Below, piece by piece: positions 20,438-29,849 of a DNA stretch of 64,000 bases. This stretch comes from Clostridia bacterium (GTDB taxonomy: Bacteria > Bacillota > Clostridia > Oscillospirales > Acutalibacteraceae). Location: assembly GCA_017474045.1 (NCBI GenBank), contig JAFUHX010000020.1, forward strand, positions 124,001 to 188,000. The letters are read 5' to 3'. Numbering within the stretch: the stretch's first letter is position 1; the number at the start of each line of letters is the position of its first letter. A program made the translations under genes and the position numbers. The notes below the pieces were generated by a model. That model was not told where the DNA came from. It saw only the letters and a list, made by a program, of their open reading frames with translations, and did not search any database.

Positions 20438-21742
20438 TTGTTTTTTCAGTTATTATCAATTGCAACAAATGTTTGGTCGAAGGTCTGGCCGATTGCTATA
20501 GCAATTTTGTTTTTCGGCTTTATAATTTTTATTCATGAATTCGGCCATTTCATTTTTGCCAAGCTTTTTGGCGTAAAGGTCAATGAGTTTGCGCTGGGAA
20601 TGGGGCCCACAATTTTAAAAAAACAAGGAAAAGTAACAAAATATGCCCTTCGTCTTTTCCCGATAGGTGGCTTTGTCAGCATGGAGGGCGAAGACGAAGA
20701 AAGCGAAGATGAAAATGCTTTCGGAAAAAAGAAGGTCTGGCAAAGAATGATTATTGTTGTTGCCGGAGCAACCTTCAATCTGATTTTGGGCGTTATTATC
20801 TGTTGCTTTATTGTTGGAAGTCAGGAATATGTCGGAACAAACAGAATTCTCAATTTCTATGAAGGCGCAGTAAGCAGCAGTCAACTTCAGCCTGACGATA
20901 AAATTATTGAAATTGACGGAAAAAAGATTTTTTCTGATTATGATATCAGCTTTTTAATGACAAGAAACAACAGCGGAAAATATAGCTTTGTTGTTGAAAG
21001 AAACGGAGAAAAGCTCAGCCTTCCCGAAGTGAATTTTTCAACTAAAACCGGCGGAAATTTTGCTTTTGACGAAAACGCTGCGATTTCATCTTTGAGCGCC
21101 GCAATTACCAAACAGGGACTTGAAGAAGGCGACAAGGTAATAAAAGTCAATGAAACTGAAATAGCTTCCGGAGAAGATCTTGTCCTGGCAATAAACAGCG
21201 ACAGCGACAGAATAATAGATTTCACCGTAATAAGAAATCAAGGTGAAGTCAGCGTTGAAAAAGTAAAGCTCAACACCGTAACAGTTCTTGATTTTGTAAT
21301 TCTTGGCGAAGAAAAAAATGTTTTTAACGTTTTGTCCGGTGGCTTTAAATATGCTGTTTCCATGTCCAGAATGGTTTATCTCAGCCTTTTTGATTTAATC
21401 AGCGGAAAATATGGCTTCAATGAAATTTCAGGACCTATCGGAACTGTTTCTGTTATAACCGAGGTTGCTCAGTCAAGCGCGGCTGTTGCTGATTGGTCTT
21501 CAATGTTTATGATGATGGCTCTTATAACAATCAACATCGGGCTTTTCAATCTTTTACCGATACCTGCTCTTGACGGCGGAAGATTTTTCTTCATGCTTGT
21601 TGAGCTTGTTTTCAGAAAGCCGATTCCTGCAAAATATGAAAACTGGATTCATGCGGCAGGAATGATTCTTCTTCTCGGCTTTATGGCCATTGTTTCTTTC
21701 AGCGATATTTGGAAGCTTGTTTCAGGAATAGGATTTTTTTAA
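20438..21742 (+). CDS. rseP: Site-2 protease RseP (M50 intramembrane metalloprotease)
   Basis: Membrane zinc protease that performs regulated intramembrane proteolysis, for example of anti-sigma factors or leftover signal peptides. The first transmembrane helix carries the zinc motif IHEFGHFIFAK. A PDZ domain follows at residues about 130-260 (DDKIIEIDGKKI, GDKVIKVNETEI), with the second site motif NLLPIPALDGGRFFF in a late helix. TTG at 20438 is the start, with GAGGTG five to six bases before it and no other candidate. It may be relevant to the sigma/anti-sigma pair in the island, though nothing in the sequence proves that link. Confidence 0.96.
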   Translation: MFFQLLSIATNVWSKVWPIAIAILFFGFIIFIHEFGHFIFAKLFGVKVNEFALGMGPTILKKQGKVTKYALRLFPIGGFVSMEGEDEESEDENAFGKKKVWQRMIIVVAGATFNLILGVIICCFIVGSQEYVGTNRILNFYEGAVSSSQLQPDDKIIEIDGKKIFSDYDISFLMTRNNSGKYSFVVERNGEKLSLPEVNFSTKTGGNFAFDENAAISSLSAAITKQGLEEGDKVIKVNETEIASGEDLVLAINSDSDRIIDFTVIRNQGEVSVEKVKLNTVTVLDFVILGEEKNVFNVLSGGFKYAVSMSRMVYLSLFDLISGKYGFNEISGPIGTVSVITEVAQSSAAVADWSSMFMMMALITINIGLFNLLPIPALDGGRFFFMLVELVFRKPIPAKYENWIHAAGMILLLGFMAIVSFSDIWKLVSGIGFF

Positions 21743-21768
21743 TTAAGAAGTTTTAAAGGGGTGTTTTT

Positions 21769-22818
21769 GTGGAAAGACGACAAACAAAACAGGTTAAGGT
21801 TGGTTCCTTTATAATGGGAAGCGGAAACAAAATTACCGTTCAGTCAATGCTTAATGTTCCTGCTCATGATGTTGAAGGAAATGTTAAGCAGGCGTTGGCT
21901 CTTGAAAAGGCAGGTTGCCAGATAATTCGCGCCGCCTGTCCTGATATGGAGGCAGTTAAAACCATTGCCGCCCTTCGCGAAAACCTCTCTGTTCCCGTTG
22001 TGGCAGATATTCATTTTGACCATAAGCTTGCTCTTGCCTGCGTAGATGCAGGCGTAACAAAAATCAGGATTAATCCCGGAAATATCGGTTCAGATGAAAA
22101 TGTTAAGGCAGTTGCCAAAAAATGCAAGAATGCATCAGTTCCCATAAGAATTGGTGTTAATTCCGGCTCTGTTGAAAAAGAAATTCTTGCAAAACACGGC
22201 GGTCCGACACCGCTTGCCATGGCTGAAAGCGCCATGTATCATGTCAGACTTCTTGAAAAATATGATTTTGACGATATTGTTATTTCAATCAAGTCTTCAA
22301 ATGTTCAAAATATGATTGAAGCCTATAAAATTGTGGCTTCGCTTTGCGATTATCCTCTTCATCTCGGCGTTACGGAGTCGGGAACAGAAAGAATGGGTCT
22401 TATTAAGTCTTCAATCGGAATAGGTGCTCTTCTGGCTCAGGGAATTGGCGACACAATTCGTGTTTCGCTCACTGCAGACCCCGTTAAAGAGGTGTATGCC
22501 GGTTATGATATTCTCAAAGCCGCCGGAATTGAAACTGAAACACCGTCGCTGGTTTCTTGCCCCACTTGCGGAAGAACAAAAATTGACCTTATTTCTCTTG
22601 CTAATGAGGTTGAAGAAAGACTCAGAACAATTAAAAAACCGATTAAGGTTGCTGTTATGGGTTGCGTTGTTAACGGACCAGGCGAAGCCCGTGAGGCAGA
22701 CATCGGAATTGCCGGCGGAGACGGCTGCGGAATAATTTTCAAAAAGGGCGAGGTTTTAAAAAAGGTCAGCGAAAACGCGATTGTTGAAGAGCTGATGAAA
22801 GAAATTGAAAAATTATAA
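21769..22818 (+). CDS. ispG: 4-hydroxy-3-methylbut-2-en-1-yl diphosphate synthase
   Basis: Iron-sulfur enzyme of the MEP pathway that converts MEcPP to HMBPP. GTG start with AAGGGGTG upstream. Signatures: VQSMLNVPAHDVEGN, PVVADIHFDHKLAL, RINPGNIG, and the [4Fe-4S] ligands in SCPTCGRTKIDL and GCVVNGPGEAREADIGIAGG. The 349-residue length fits the short bacterial form. Confidence 0.98.
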   Translation: MERRQTKQVKVGSFIMGSGNKITVQSMLNVPAHDVEGNVKQALALEKAGCQIIRAACPDMEAVKTIAALRENLSVPVVADIHFDHKLALACVDAGVTKIRINPGNIGSDENVKAVAKKCKNASVPIRIGVNSGSVEKEILAKHGGPTPLAMAESAMYHVRLLEKYDFDDIVISIKSSNVQNMIEAYKIVASLCDYPLHLGVTESGTERMGLIKSSIGIGALLAQGIGDTIRVSLTADPVKEVYAGYDILKAAGIETETPSLVSCPTCGRTKIDLISLANEVEERLRTIKKPIKVAVMGCVVNGPGEAREADIGIAGGDGCGIIFKKGEVLKKVSENAIVEELMKEIEKL

Positions 22819-22833
22819 TCCTGGAGAAAAGAA

Positions 22834-25800
22834 ATGAATTCAAATTTTATTTCGCTTTTCGGCGGAATTTTTAATGATGAAAAAATTAAAGAGCTCATAA
22901 GCAACTTTGAGCTTCTGAGCATGAAGATATATAAAGACAAAAACTTAATGAAAATGGAAATTTTTTCTGATCGAATTGTTAAGGGCGGCGACGCAGAAAA
23001 AATTCAAGGTGAAATAGAAAAAGCTCTCGGAATCGGAACCGTAGAGCTTATTATTACTATGCCTTCTCAGATTTTCAGCGAAGAATATTATTCAACTCTT
23101 GTCAAAGAGGTTAACACAGCCATTGCCGCAAGTAACGGCTTTTTTAAAGACAGCAACGCTTCTTTTGACGGAACAACACTAAAAATCAATCTTGCCCACG
23201 GCGGAATTGAAATTCTGAAGGAATGTGGCTGCGACACTTTTATGTCCGGCCTTATAAAAAGGCGCTTTTCAAGAGATGTTGAAATTCAGTTCTGCGGAGA
23301 AGAGGTAAGCCTTGAAGATAAAAGAGTAATTTCTATGATAAAAGAGGCTGAGGCAAACATTCCTGAAAGCGTTTTAGAAAAGCTTTCTTCTTCAAAAGCT
23401 CCTTCAAAGCCAAAGGAACACAAAATAATCGAGGGAATTCCTCTTTATTTGGAAACGGCAAAGTCTGTTTATGGCTACGACATTAAAAAGCCTCCCGTTC
23501 CCATTTCTTCAATTTCAGCTGAAGACGGAAGCTGTGTTGTCTGGGGCGATGTTTTTTCCCTTGAAACAAGAGAAACAAGAGATAAGAGAAGCTATATTAT
23601 AACATTTAATATTTCAGACGATACCTACGCTTATTCCTGCAAGATTTTTGAAAAGAAACAAAACTGCGAAACAGTTCTTGATAAAGTGAAAAACGGTGTA
23701 ACGGTTCTGATAAGAGGCGACATCACCTTTGATAAATTTTCAGGAGAAAACATTATTGTTCCTCGGGCAATTTCAACTATTGAAAAAATCAAGCCTGTAG
23801 ATAACGCTGAAGAAAAGCGTGTTGAGCTTCATCTTCACACAAAAATGTCGATGATGGACGGAATGACAGATCCTGCCACTCTTGTTAAACGCGCAATTTC
23901 CTGGGGACATAAGGCCATTGCAATAACTGACCATGGTGTTGTTCAGGCCTATCCCGAGGCTGTTTCTGCTGCCGGCGACAAAATTAAGCTCATTTACGGA
24001 ATGGAAGCTTATTATATAAACGACAGCGAAACCTCTTTTGATGAGTGGAAAAAGGTTAAAAAGGCAAAATATTTCCACATGATAATTCTTGTCAGAAACA
24101 GCAAGGGACTTAAAAATCTCTATAAGCTGATTTCTCTTTCTAATCTGAAATATTTCCACAGAAGGCCGATTATTCCGAGAAGTGAGCTTGTTAAATATCG
24201 AGAAGGGCTGATAATCGGTTCAGCTTGCGAGGCAGGAGAGCTTTACAGAGCAATGGTTCAGGGCGAAAGCGACGAAAAGCTTCTTGAAATTGCTTCATTC
24301 TATGATTATCTTGAAATTCAGCCTTGCGGAAATAATGAATACATGATAAGAAGTGAAAACATTCCTTCTGTTAACAGCATTGAAGATATTCAGAATCTTA
24401 ACCGAAAGGTTATTCATCTTGCAGATAAGCTCGGAAAAATGGTCTGCGCCACTTGTGACGTTCATTTTATTGACCCCGGAGACAGTAAATACAGGGCAAT
24501 TCTTATGGCGGGTCAGGGCTTCAGCGATGCTGACAAACAAGCTCCGCTTTTCTTCAGAAATACTGAAGATATGCTTGCTGAATTTTCATATCTTGGCGAA
24601 GAAACAGCCTATGAGGTCGTTGTAACAAATACCAATAAAATTGCAGATATGATTGAAAAGCTCATTCCTATTCCTTCGGGCAATTTTCCACCAAGCATTG
24701 AAGGCGCCGACGATGAGCTCAGATCTCTTTGCTGGGAAAAAACAAAAAGGCTCTATGGCGAAAATGTTCCCGAATATGTTGCAAATCGCCTGACAAGAGA
24801 GCTTGAGTCGATTATAAAGCATGGCTTCGGCGTTCTTTATATGATTGCCCAGAAGCTTGTTAAAAACTCTGAAGATAATGGTTATCATGTTGGCTCAAGA
24901 GGCTCTGTTGGTTCCTCTTATGTTGCCAACGCTGCGGGAATTTCTGAGGTTAATCCTCTTGCGCCGCATTACCGCTGTCCAAAATGTAAACACAGCGAGT
25001 TTTTCCTCGATGGTTCAGTAGGCTCGGGCTATGACCTTCCGCCGAAGAACTGTCCGGAATGCGGAACCTTTATGAAACGCGACGGACACGATATTCCCTT
25101 TGAAACCTTCCTTGGCTTTAAGGGCGATAAGAGCCCTGATATTGACCTTAACTTTTCAGGTGATTATCAGTCAAGAGCTCACAGATATACTGAAGAGCTT
25201 TTCGGAACTGACCACGTTTTCAAAGCGGGAACAATAGCAACCGTTGCCGATAAAACTGCTTTTGGCTATGTAAAAAAATATCTTGATGAGCGTCAGCGAA
25301 AAGAGAGCAAGGCCGAAGAGGGAAGGCTGACAATCGGTTGCACCGGTGTTAAGAGAACAACGGGACAGCACCCGGGAGGAATGGTTGTTATTCCAAACGA
25401 TTATGAAGCTGAAGACTTTACTCCTGTTCAGCATCCTTCTGACGATGCAACAAAAGGAACAATTACAACCCATTTCGACTTCCACGCACTTCATGACACA
25501 ATACTTAAGCTTGATAATCTGGGCCATGATGTTCCCACACTCTATAAGCATCTTGAAGACCTGACGGGAGTACCCGTTATGGAAACAGACATTTGTGACC
25601 CGAAAATCTATGAGCTTCTTCTTTCGCCGGAACCGTTGAATGTTACGGCAGAAGACATTGATTGCCCAACAGGAACGCTTTCAATTCCGGAGCTGGGAAC
25701 TCCCTTCACAATTCAGATGCTTCTTGATGCTCAGCCTAAGAATTTTTCCGATATGCTTCAGATTTCAGGTCTTTCTCACGGAACTGATGTTTGGCTTGGC

Positions 25801-26568
25801 AACGCGCAGGATCTTATCAAAGAAGGAATTTGCACTATTTCTGAAGTAATCGGAACCCGTGACAGCATTATGGTTTATCTTATGCATAAGGGTGTTGAAC
25901 CCAGTATGGCATTTAAGATTATGGAAATTGTCAGAAAGGGTAAGGCAACGAAGCTTCTGACTCAGGAGCATATTCAGGCAATGAAGGACCACGGCGTTGA
26001 GCAGTGGTATATTGATTCCTGCATGAAAATCAAATATATGTTCCCGAAAGCTCACGCGGCTGCTTATGTCAGCGCTGCGTTGCGACTTGGTTGGTATAAA
26101 ATCTATTATCCCCTTGAATACTATGCGGCTTATATGACTGTTCGAGGCGGAGAAATTGACGCCGAAGCTGTTATAAAGGGAAGAAACGCAGTCAAGTCAA
26201 GAATGTTGGAAATTAAGCAAAAAGGAAAAGAGGCAGCACCGAAGGAACAAAATATGTATCCGGGTCTTCAGGTAGTTAACGAAATGATGGCCAGAGGAAT
26301 TGAATTTCTTCCGGTTGATATATATAAATCAGACGCTACTGTTTATAAGATTGAAGACGGGAAAATCAGAATGCCCTTCTCTGCATTAAGCGGAGTAGGT
26401 GAAAACGCTGCAATCGGTCTTGCTCAGGCAGCTCAAAGCGGCGAAAAATTTGTTTCCATTGAAGACTACGCTTTAAGAGCGAAGGCTTCATGTGCAGTTA
26501 TTGATGCTCTCAAAGCGGTTGGAGCTCTGACCGATATGCCTGAAACCCGTCAGATCAGCTTTTTCTGA
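22834..26568 (+). CDS. polC: DNA polymerase III alpha subunit PolC, lacking the exonuclease domain
   Basis: Gram-positive type replicative polymerase. Domains in order: N-terminal domain (1-190), OB fold (about 225-325; CVVWGDVFSLETRETRDKRS), PHP domain starting VELHLHTKMSMMDGMTDP (about 330), zinc-binding CPKCKHSEF/NCPECG (about 715), and the palm with PDIDLNFSG, TTGQHPGGMVVIP and LKLDNLGHDVPTLY. The tail contains SGLSHGTDVWLGNAQDLI. The protein is 1244 residues, about 190 shorter than Bacillus subtilis PolC (1437, from memory). In that protein the DEDD 3'-5' exonuclease interrupts PHP after the YGMEA segment; here YGMEAYYIND runs within about 25 residues into HMIILVRNSKGLKNLYKL. Proofreading would need another protein. 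It is the last large gene of the pyrH cluster. Confidence 0.96.
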   Translation: MNSNFISLFGGIFNDEKIKELISNFELLSMKIYKDKNLMKMEIFSDRIVKGGDAEKIQGEIEKALGIGTVELIITMPSQIFSEEYYSTLVKEVNTAIAASNGFFKDSNASFDGTTLKINLAHGGIEILKECGCDTFMSGLIKRRFSRDVEIQFCGEEVSLEDKRVISMIKEAEANIPESVLEKLSSSKAPSKPKEHKIIEGIPLYLETAKSVYGYDIKKPPVPISSISAEDGSCVVWGDVFSLETRETRDKRSYIITFNISDDTYAYSCKIFEKKQNCETVLDKVKNGVTVLIRGDITFDKFSGENIIVPRAISTIEKIKPVDNAEEKRVELHLHTKMSMMDGMTDPATLVKRAISWGHKAIAITDHGVVQAYPEAVSAAGDKIKLIYGMEAYYINDSETSFDEWKKVKKAKYFHMIILVRNSKGLKNLYKLISLSNLKYFHRRPIIPRSELVKYREGLIIGSACEAGELYRAMVQGESDEKLLEIASFYDYLEIQPCGNNEYMIRSENIPSVNSIEDIQNLNRKVIHLADKLGKMVCATCDVHFIDPGDSKYRAILMAGQGFSDADKQAPLFFRNTEDMLAEFSYLGEETAYEVVVTNTNKIADMIEKLIPIPSGNFPPSIEGADDELRSLCWEKTKRLYGENVPEYVANRLTRELESIIKHGFGVLYMIAQKLVKNSEDNGYHVGSRGSVGSSYVANAAGISEVNPLAPHYRCPKCKHSEFFLDGSVGSGYDLPPKNCPECGTFMKRDGHDIPFETFLGFKGDKSPDIDLNFSGDYQSRAHRYTEELFGTDHVFKAGTIATVADKTAFGYVKKYLDERQRKESKAEEGRLTIGCTGVKRTTGQHPGGMVVIPNDYEAEDFTPVQHPSDDATKGTITTHFDFHALHDTILKLDNLGHDVPTLYKHLEDLTGVPVMETDICDPKIYELLLSPEPLNVTAEDIDCPTGTLSIPELGTPFTIQMLLDAQPKNFSDMLQISGLSHGTDVWLGNAQDLIKEGICTISEVIGTRDSIMVYLMHKGVEPSMAFKIMEIVRKGKATKLLTQEHIQAMKDHGVEQWYIDSCMKIKYMFPKAHAAAYVSAALRLGWYKIYYPLEYYAAYMTVRGGEIDAEAVIKGRNAVKSRMLEIKQKGKEAAPKEQNMYPGLQVVNEMMARGIEFLPVDIYKSDATVYKIEDGKIRMPFSALSGVGENAAIGLAQAAQSGEKFVSIEDYALRAKASCAVIDALKAVGALTDMPETRQISFF

Positions 26569-26602
26569 TTTTAAAATTTTTCCTTTTTCTCAGGAGAACA
26601 AT

Positions 26603-27355
26603 ATGAAAAACAATGTTGAGCTTCTTTCATCAGAGCGCCTTGAGCCTTTGGGAAAGAATATGAAAATTGTGGTTTCTGATGACCACACCTTCGGAACCGA
26701 TGCGGTTTTACTTTCTGATTTTTCAAAAATCAAAAGAAAAGAAAAGGCTGTTGACCTGGGAACCGGTTGCGGAATTATTCCTCTTTTATGGTGTAAAAAA
26801 GAAACCAACAGCCTGACAGCTGTTGACATTCAGGAAAAAGCTGTTTCTCAGGCAAAAAAATCGGTTCTTTTAAACTCAGTTGAGGAAAGGTTAAATGTTA
26901 TTCAGGCTGACCTGAGAAATCTGAAAGGTGTTTTGCCCTTCGGAGAATTTGATTTAGTAACAATGAATCCGCCATATAAGCCTGTTGGAAGCGGTATTGA
27001 AAGCCTGAGCGAAGCTGATAAAATTGCAAGGCACGAAACCATGTGTAAAATTGAAGACGCAGTTTCTGCGGCGGCTTCATTGCTTCGCTTCGGCGGAAGA
27101 TTCTGTATGTGTCACCGTCCCGAAAGACTTTGCGACATTATTGTTGCAATGAGAGAGGGAAAACTTGAGGTCAAAAGAATCCGCTTTGTTTGCGAAAAAG
27201 AGGGGGTGGCTCCCTGGCTTGTTCTTGTTGAGGGCAAGAGAGGAGCAAAGCCTCATGTTACTGTTGAAAAAAGCCTGATAATGAAAAACAGCGATGGCTC
27301 GGTTTCAGATGAGCTTCGCGAAATATTCGGTGACTACATGGAAGGTCATCAATGA
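26603..27355 (+). CDS. tRNA1(Val) (adenine37-N6)-methyltransferase family (TrmN6/YabB-like)
   Basis: Class I SAM-dependent methyltransferase with the N6-adenine signature NPPY in DLVTMNPPYKPVGSG and the SAM motif VDLGTGCGIIPLLW. The N-terminal FGTDAVLLSDF is typical of this family. CAGGAGAA lies ahead of the ATG. Its stop overlaps the start of rsmI (ATGA), indicating translational coupling of two RNA methyltransferases. The target A37 of tRNA-Val is inferred from family membership. Confidence 0.88.
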   Translation: MKNNVELLSSERLEPLGKNMKIVVSDDHTFGTDAVLLSDFSKIKRKEKAVDLGTGCGIIPLLWCKKETNSLTAVDIQEKAVSQAKKSVLLNSVEERLNVIQADLRNLKGVLPFGEFDLVTMNPPYKPVGSGIESLSEADKIARHETMCKIEDAVSAAASLLRFGGRFCMCHRPERLCDIIVAMREGKLEVKRIRFVCEKEGVAPWLVLVEGKRGAKPHVTVEKSLIMKNSDGSVSDELREIFGDYMEGHQ

Positions 27356-28197
27356 AAGGAAAAGCCATGAGTGGAAAACTCTTTGTTGTGGGAACGCCAA
27401 TAGGAAATCTGGGGGATATTTCTCCCAGAGCCTTAAAAACTCTTGAGGATTGCGACTTTATTGCCGCTGAAGACACAAGAGTAACCTTAAAGCTTCTCAA
27501 TCATTTTGAAATTAAAAAACCAATGATCAGCTATTTTGAACATAACCGAAGAGCAAAGGGTCAGATCATTGCCGACCGAATTCTTGCCGGCGAAACCTGC
27601 GCTCTTGTAACAGATGCGGGCATGCCCGCCGTTTCTGACCCGGGCGAAGATCTGGTTGATCTTTGTCATGAACTGGGAATAACAGTTTGCGCCGTTCCGG
27701 GACCGTCGGCTTTTGTTGCGGCGATTGCTCTTTCAGGTCTTTCTGTGGGAAGATTTTGCTTTGAAGGTTTTTTAAGCATGAATAAGCCTTCAAGAAGAGA
27801 ACATCTTGAAAGTCTGACAGACGAAAAAAGAACAATGGTTTTCTATGAAGCACCCCATAAGCTTTCGGCAACGCTGAAGGATATGTTTTCTTATTTCGGT
27901 CAGAGACGCCTGGTAATTGTTCGTGAAATAACAAAAATTCATGAAGAGGTTATCCGAACTACCTTGAAAGATGCCGTTGAAGCCTATGGTGAAAACTCTC
28001 TGAAGGGTGAAATCGTTTTGGTTGTTGAAGGAAAAAAAGAAACCGAAGACGAAGGCTTCAGCCTTGAAGACGCAGTAAAAATTGCTTCAGAGCTTATGGA
28101 AAAAGAAGAAATGAGTGCTTCATTCGCCGCAAAACAGGCGGCTAAGGAAACAGGAATAAAAAAGGGCGATATTTATAAAGCTCTTTTGGAGGATTAA
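27352..28197 (+). CDS. rsmI: 16S rRNA (cytidine1402-2'-O)-methyltransferase
   Basis: Tetrapyrrole-methylase fold enzyme that methylates the ribose of C1402 in 16S rRNA. Motifs: LFVVGTPIGNLGDISPRAL, AAEDTRVTLKLLNHF, VTDAGMPAVSDPGEDLV and CAVPGPSAFVAAIALSG. ATG at 27352 overlaps the preceding stop and has GGAAGGT five bases upstream. An internal ATG at 27367 also has a possible AAAGGA. The C-terminal helical tail resembles the usual RsmI HTH end. Confidence 0.96.
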   Translation: MKGKAMSGKLFVVGTPIGNLGDISPRALKTLEDCDFIAAEDTRVTLKLLNHFEIKKPMISYFEHNRRAKGQIIADRILAGETCALVTDAGMPAVSDPGEDLVDLCHELGITVCAVPGPSAFVAAIALSGLSVGRFCFEGFLSMNKPSRREHLESLTDEKRTMVFYEAPHKLSATLKDMFSYFGQRRLVIVREITKIHEEVIRTTLKDAVEAYGENSLKGEIVLVVEGKKETEDEGFSLEDAVKIASELMEKEEMSASFAAKQAAKETGIKKGDIYKALLED

Positions 28198-28200
28198 TAA

Positions 28201-28815
28201 ATGCAAGGAATTCAACAATGGTTTTCTCAATATTGGATGTATGCCCTTGGTGTAGTGGGTGCATTGATTGTTTTTCTGATTGTTTTAAAAATGGCTTCAA
28301 AGTCTTATAAGCGCTATTATCAGAACTATCATGCTCAGGAAAAAGAGATTAAAAGACTTATTGAGCTGAAGGGAAAATATAAAGATCTGACTGCAGAAGC
28401 AATTGCTCAGGCAGAGAAGGAAGAGCTTCTTGAAGGAGCTGCGCTATCCTATCAGCTGAAGCTTCAGAAAGAAGAAGACATGGAAAAAGCTTTTTCTCTT
28501 CTTGGAAAAGAAAAGCAATATATCTATGCGTTAGATGTTTTTGTTTCAGAAAAAAGCGTCAGCGATTTTTTCAGAGAAAACGGGAAAATTTTAACTGAAA
28601 TAACTGTTCCTGCCTTGAATTTGATCGGACTTTATTCGGTAGCGGAAGAAACCGAAAAAATGAGGTTGATGTTTGACGAAACTGATGAAACAACCTCAAT
28701 CAGCCAAAAAGAAATTCAGCGAATTGAAGAATTATTTAAGGCTGAAGAAATTTTAACTAAGATTAAATACAAGGCGGCAGAATATATTAAAGAAAATCCG
28801 GAATTTTTCATCTGA
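28201..28815 (+). CDS. Uncharacterised one-pass membrane protein with long helical cytosolic part
   Basis: Not recognised. Residues about 12-32 (WMYALGVVGALIVFLIVLKM) form a single transmembrane helix. The remaining 170 residues are charged and predicted helical, with stretches such as QEKEIKRLIELKGKYKDL and AIAQAEKEELLEG that could form coiled coils. The gene starts three bases after rsmI, with TTGGAGGA just before it, so it is probably translated from the same transcript. A structural or scaffold role at the membrane is only a guess. Confidence 0.75.
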   Translation: MQGIQQWFSQYWMYALGVVGALIVFLIVLKMASKSYKRYYQNYHAQEKEIKRLIELKGKYKDLTAEAIAQAEKEELLEGAALSYQLKLQKEEDMEKAFSLLGKEKQYIYALDVFVSEKSVSDFFRENGKILTEITVPALNLIGLYSVAEETEKMRLMFDETDETTSISQKEIQRIEELFKAEEILTKIKYKAAEYIKENPEFFI

Positions 28816-28868
28816 CCTTGATTTTTCAGCCTTAAAGCCAATGGCTTTTTGGTAATTTTTGAAATCAG

Positions 28869-28897
28869 TTGACAATAATTGATTTTATATGTATAAT
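28869..28897 (+). promoter_or_regulatory. Perfect-consensus sigma-A promoter for the lipoprotein gene
   Basis: TTGACA (28869-28874), a 17-base spacer and TATAAT (28892-28897) match the consensus at all twelve positions. Confidence 0.9.
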
Positions 28898-28931
28898 ATA
28901 ATGTGTTGCTCTAAAGATTCTTTTTAATTTT

Positions 28932-28982
28932 ATGAAAGGAAGCAAATTCGGCTTTTGCCGTTTTGCATATAATCACTTATGA
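28932..28982 (+). promoter_or_regulatory. Possible leader peptide and structured start region of the lipoprotein gene
   Basis: A 16-codon frame (ATG at 28932, ending in TGA at 28980-28982) overlaps the lipoprotein ATG at 28979 as ATGA. It has no clear ribosome binding site of its own. AAAGGAAG (28935-28942) is the only Shine-Dalgarno-like sequence for the lipoprotein, 36 bases away. A hairpin GCAAA..CGGC-TTTT-GCCG..TTTGC (28942-28966) lies between them. Either coupling or a hairpin-bridged site could start translation. Confidence 0.4.
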
Positions 28983-29833
28983 AGAAAACGGCGATTTTTG
29001 CTCTTGTTTTACTTCTGTTGGCGGTTTTTGTTTCTTGCAACGATGAAAAAATCGAAGAAACAACCAACAACACTCTTCCCGTTGCCACAACGGTCGGCTC
29101 TTATGCTACAGAAGAAACAACTGCGGCTCCGACAACAGAGAATGTTGCGCCAACCTATATTCTTACCACACATTACGGTGAAACTATGCCAACGGTTGTT
29201 ACCACGGAGTTTAATCTTGCTAATGAACAGGCTATTCAAATAGTTAACCCCACTTCTCCTGACATCAGTTTTTCTGTTCCGGAGATGAGTGCGCCACAGG
29301 TTGTCAGTTCTTCAATTCCAACAACCAAGCCCACCACTTCAAAAACAACAACTGCTGAGCCTCAGACCGAGGTTGAAGAAACAACGGCTAAAGAAAGCTC
29401 AAGAAGAGCTGTTTCAATCAGTTCCTATAGTGTAGCTTCAAATAACGATATTGTTATTTCTGTTGAGCTTCAGGGCTGGAATGGCGGAATCAGAACCGGA
29501 AAAATTACTTTTGTCAATGTTATTCTTGACGGAGAGAAGAAAACGGTCAGCGGCTATGTTAATGGCTCAGACGACGGAACCGGTTGTGCTACTGTTACTG
29601 TTTATACAAACAAAATTTCTCCTGCAAGCGATTCTTCAATAGAAATTACTGTTCCTGCCGGTTCAATTAAGTCAAAGGCCGGCGACCAAAGCAATATGGC
29701 TTTTTCAATCAGCACAACAATCAGCGGAACAGGTGAAGGCGAAGATTCAGAGGCAACTCAATCGGCTACCTCAACAACAAAATCTGAAACAACTGCTCCC
29801 TCTTCAGAAAGCAGTGTTGCTGAAACAAACTGA
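28979..29833 (+). CDS. Secreted lipoprotein with Thr-rich linker and Ig-like C-terminal domain
   Basis: The N-terminus is a lipoprotein signal: MKKTAIFALVLLLLAVFVSC, with Cys20 as the lipidation site. Residues about 25-140 are a Thr/Glu-rich, probably extended linker, and the C-terminal tail is again Ser/Thr-rich. Between them lies a compact beta-rich segment of about 110 residues (ISSYSVASNNDIVISVEL, VNVILDGEKKTVSGYVNG, SIEITVPAGSIKSKAG) resembling an Ig-like fold. The family is not recognised. It has its own perfect promoter and is followed by two terminators, so it is probably a well-expressed single-gene unit displayed on the outer face of the membrane. Confidence 0.82.
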   Translation: MKKTAIFALVLLLLAVFVSCNDEKIEETTNNTLPVATTVGSYATEETTAAPTTENVAPTYILTTHYGETMPTVVTTEFNLANEQAIQIVNPTSPDISFSVPEMSAPQVVSSSIPTTKPTTSKTTTAEPQTEVEETTAKESSRRAVSISSYSVASNNDIVISVELQGWNGGIRTGKITFVNVILDGEKKTVSGYVNGSDDGTGCATVTVYTNKISPASDSSIEITVPAGSIKSKAGDQSNMAFSISTTISGTGEGEDSEATQSATSTTKSETTAPSSESSVAETN

Positions 29834-29849
29834 AATGAATAATTTTTAA

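Noticed and set aside
28201-28815. Assigning the membrane-helical protein after rsmI to YraN/GIY-YIG-type neighbours
   Set aside because: None of the motifs of those families are present; only gene position suggested it.
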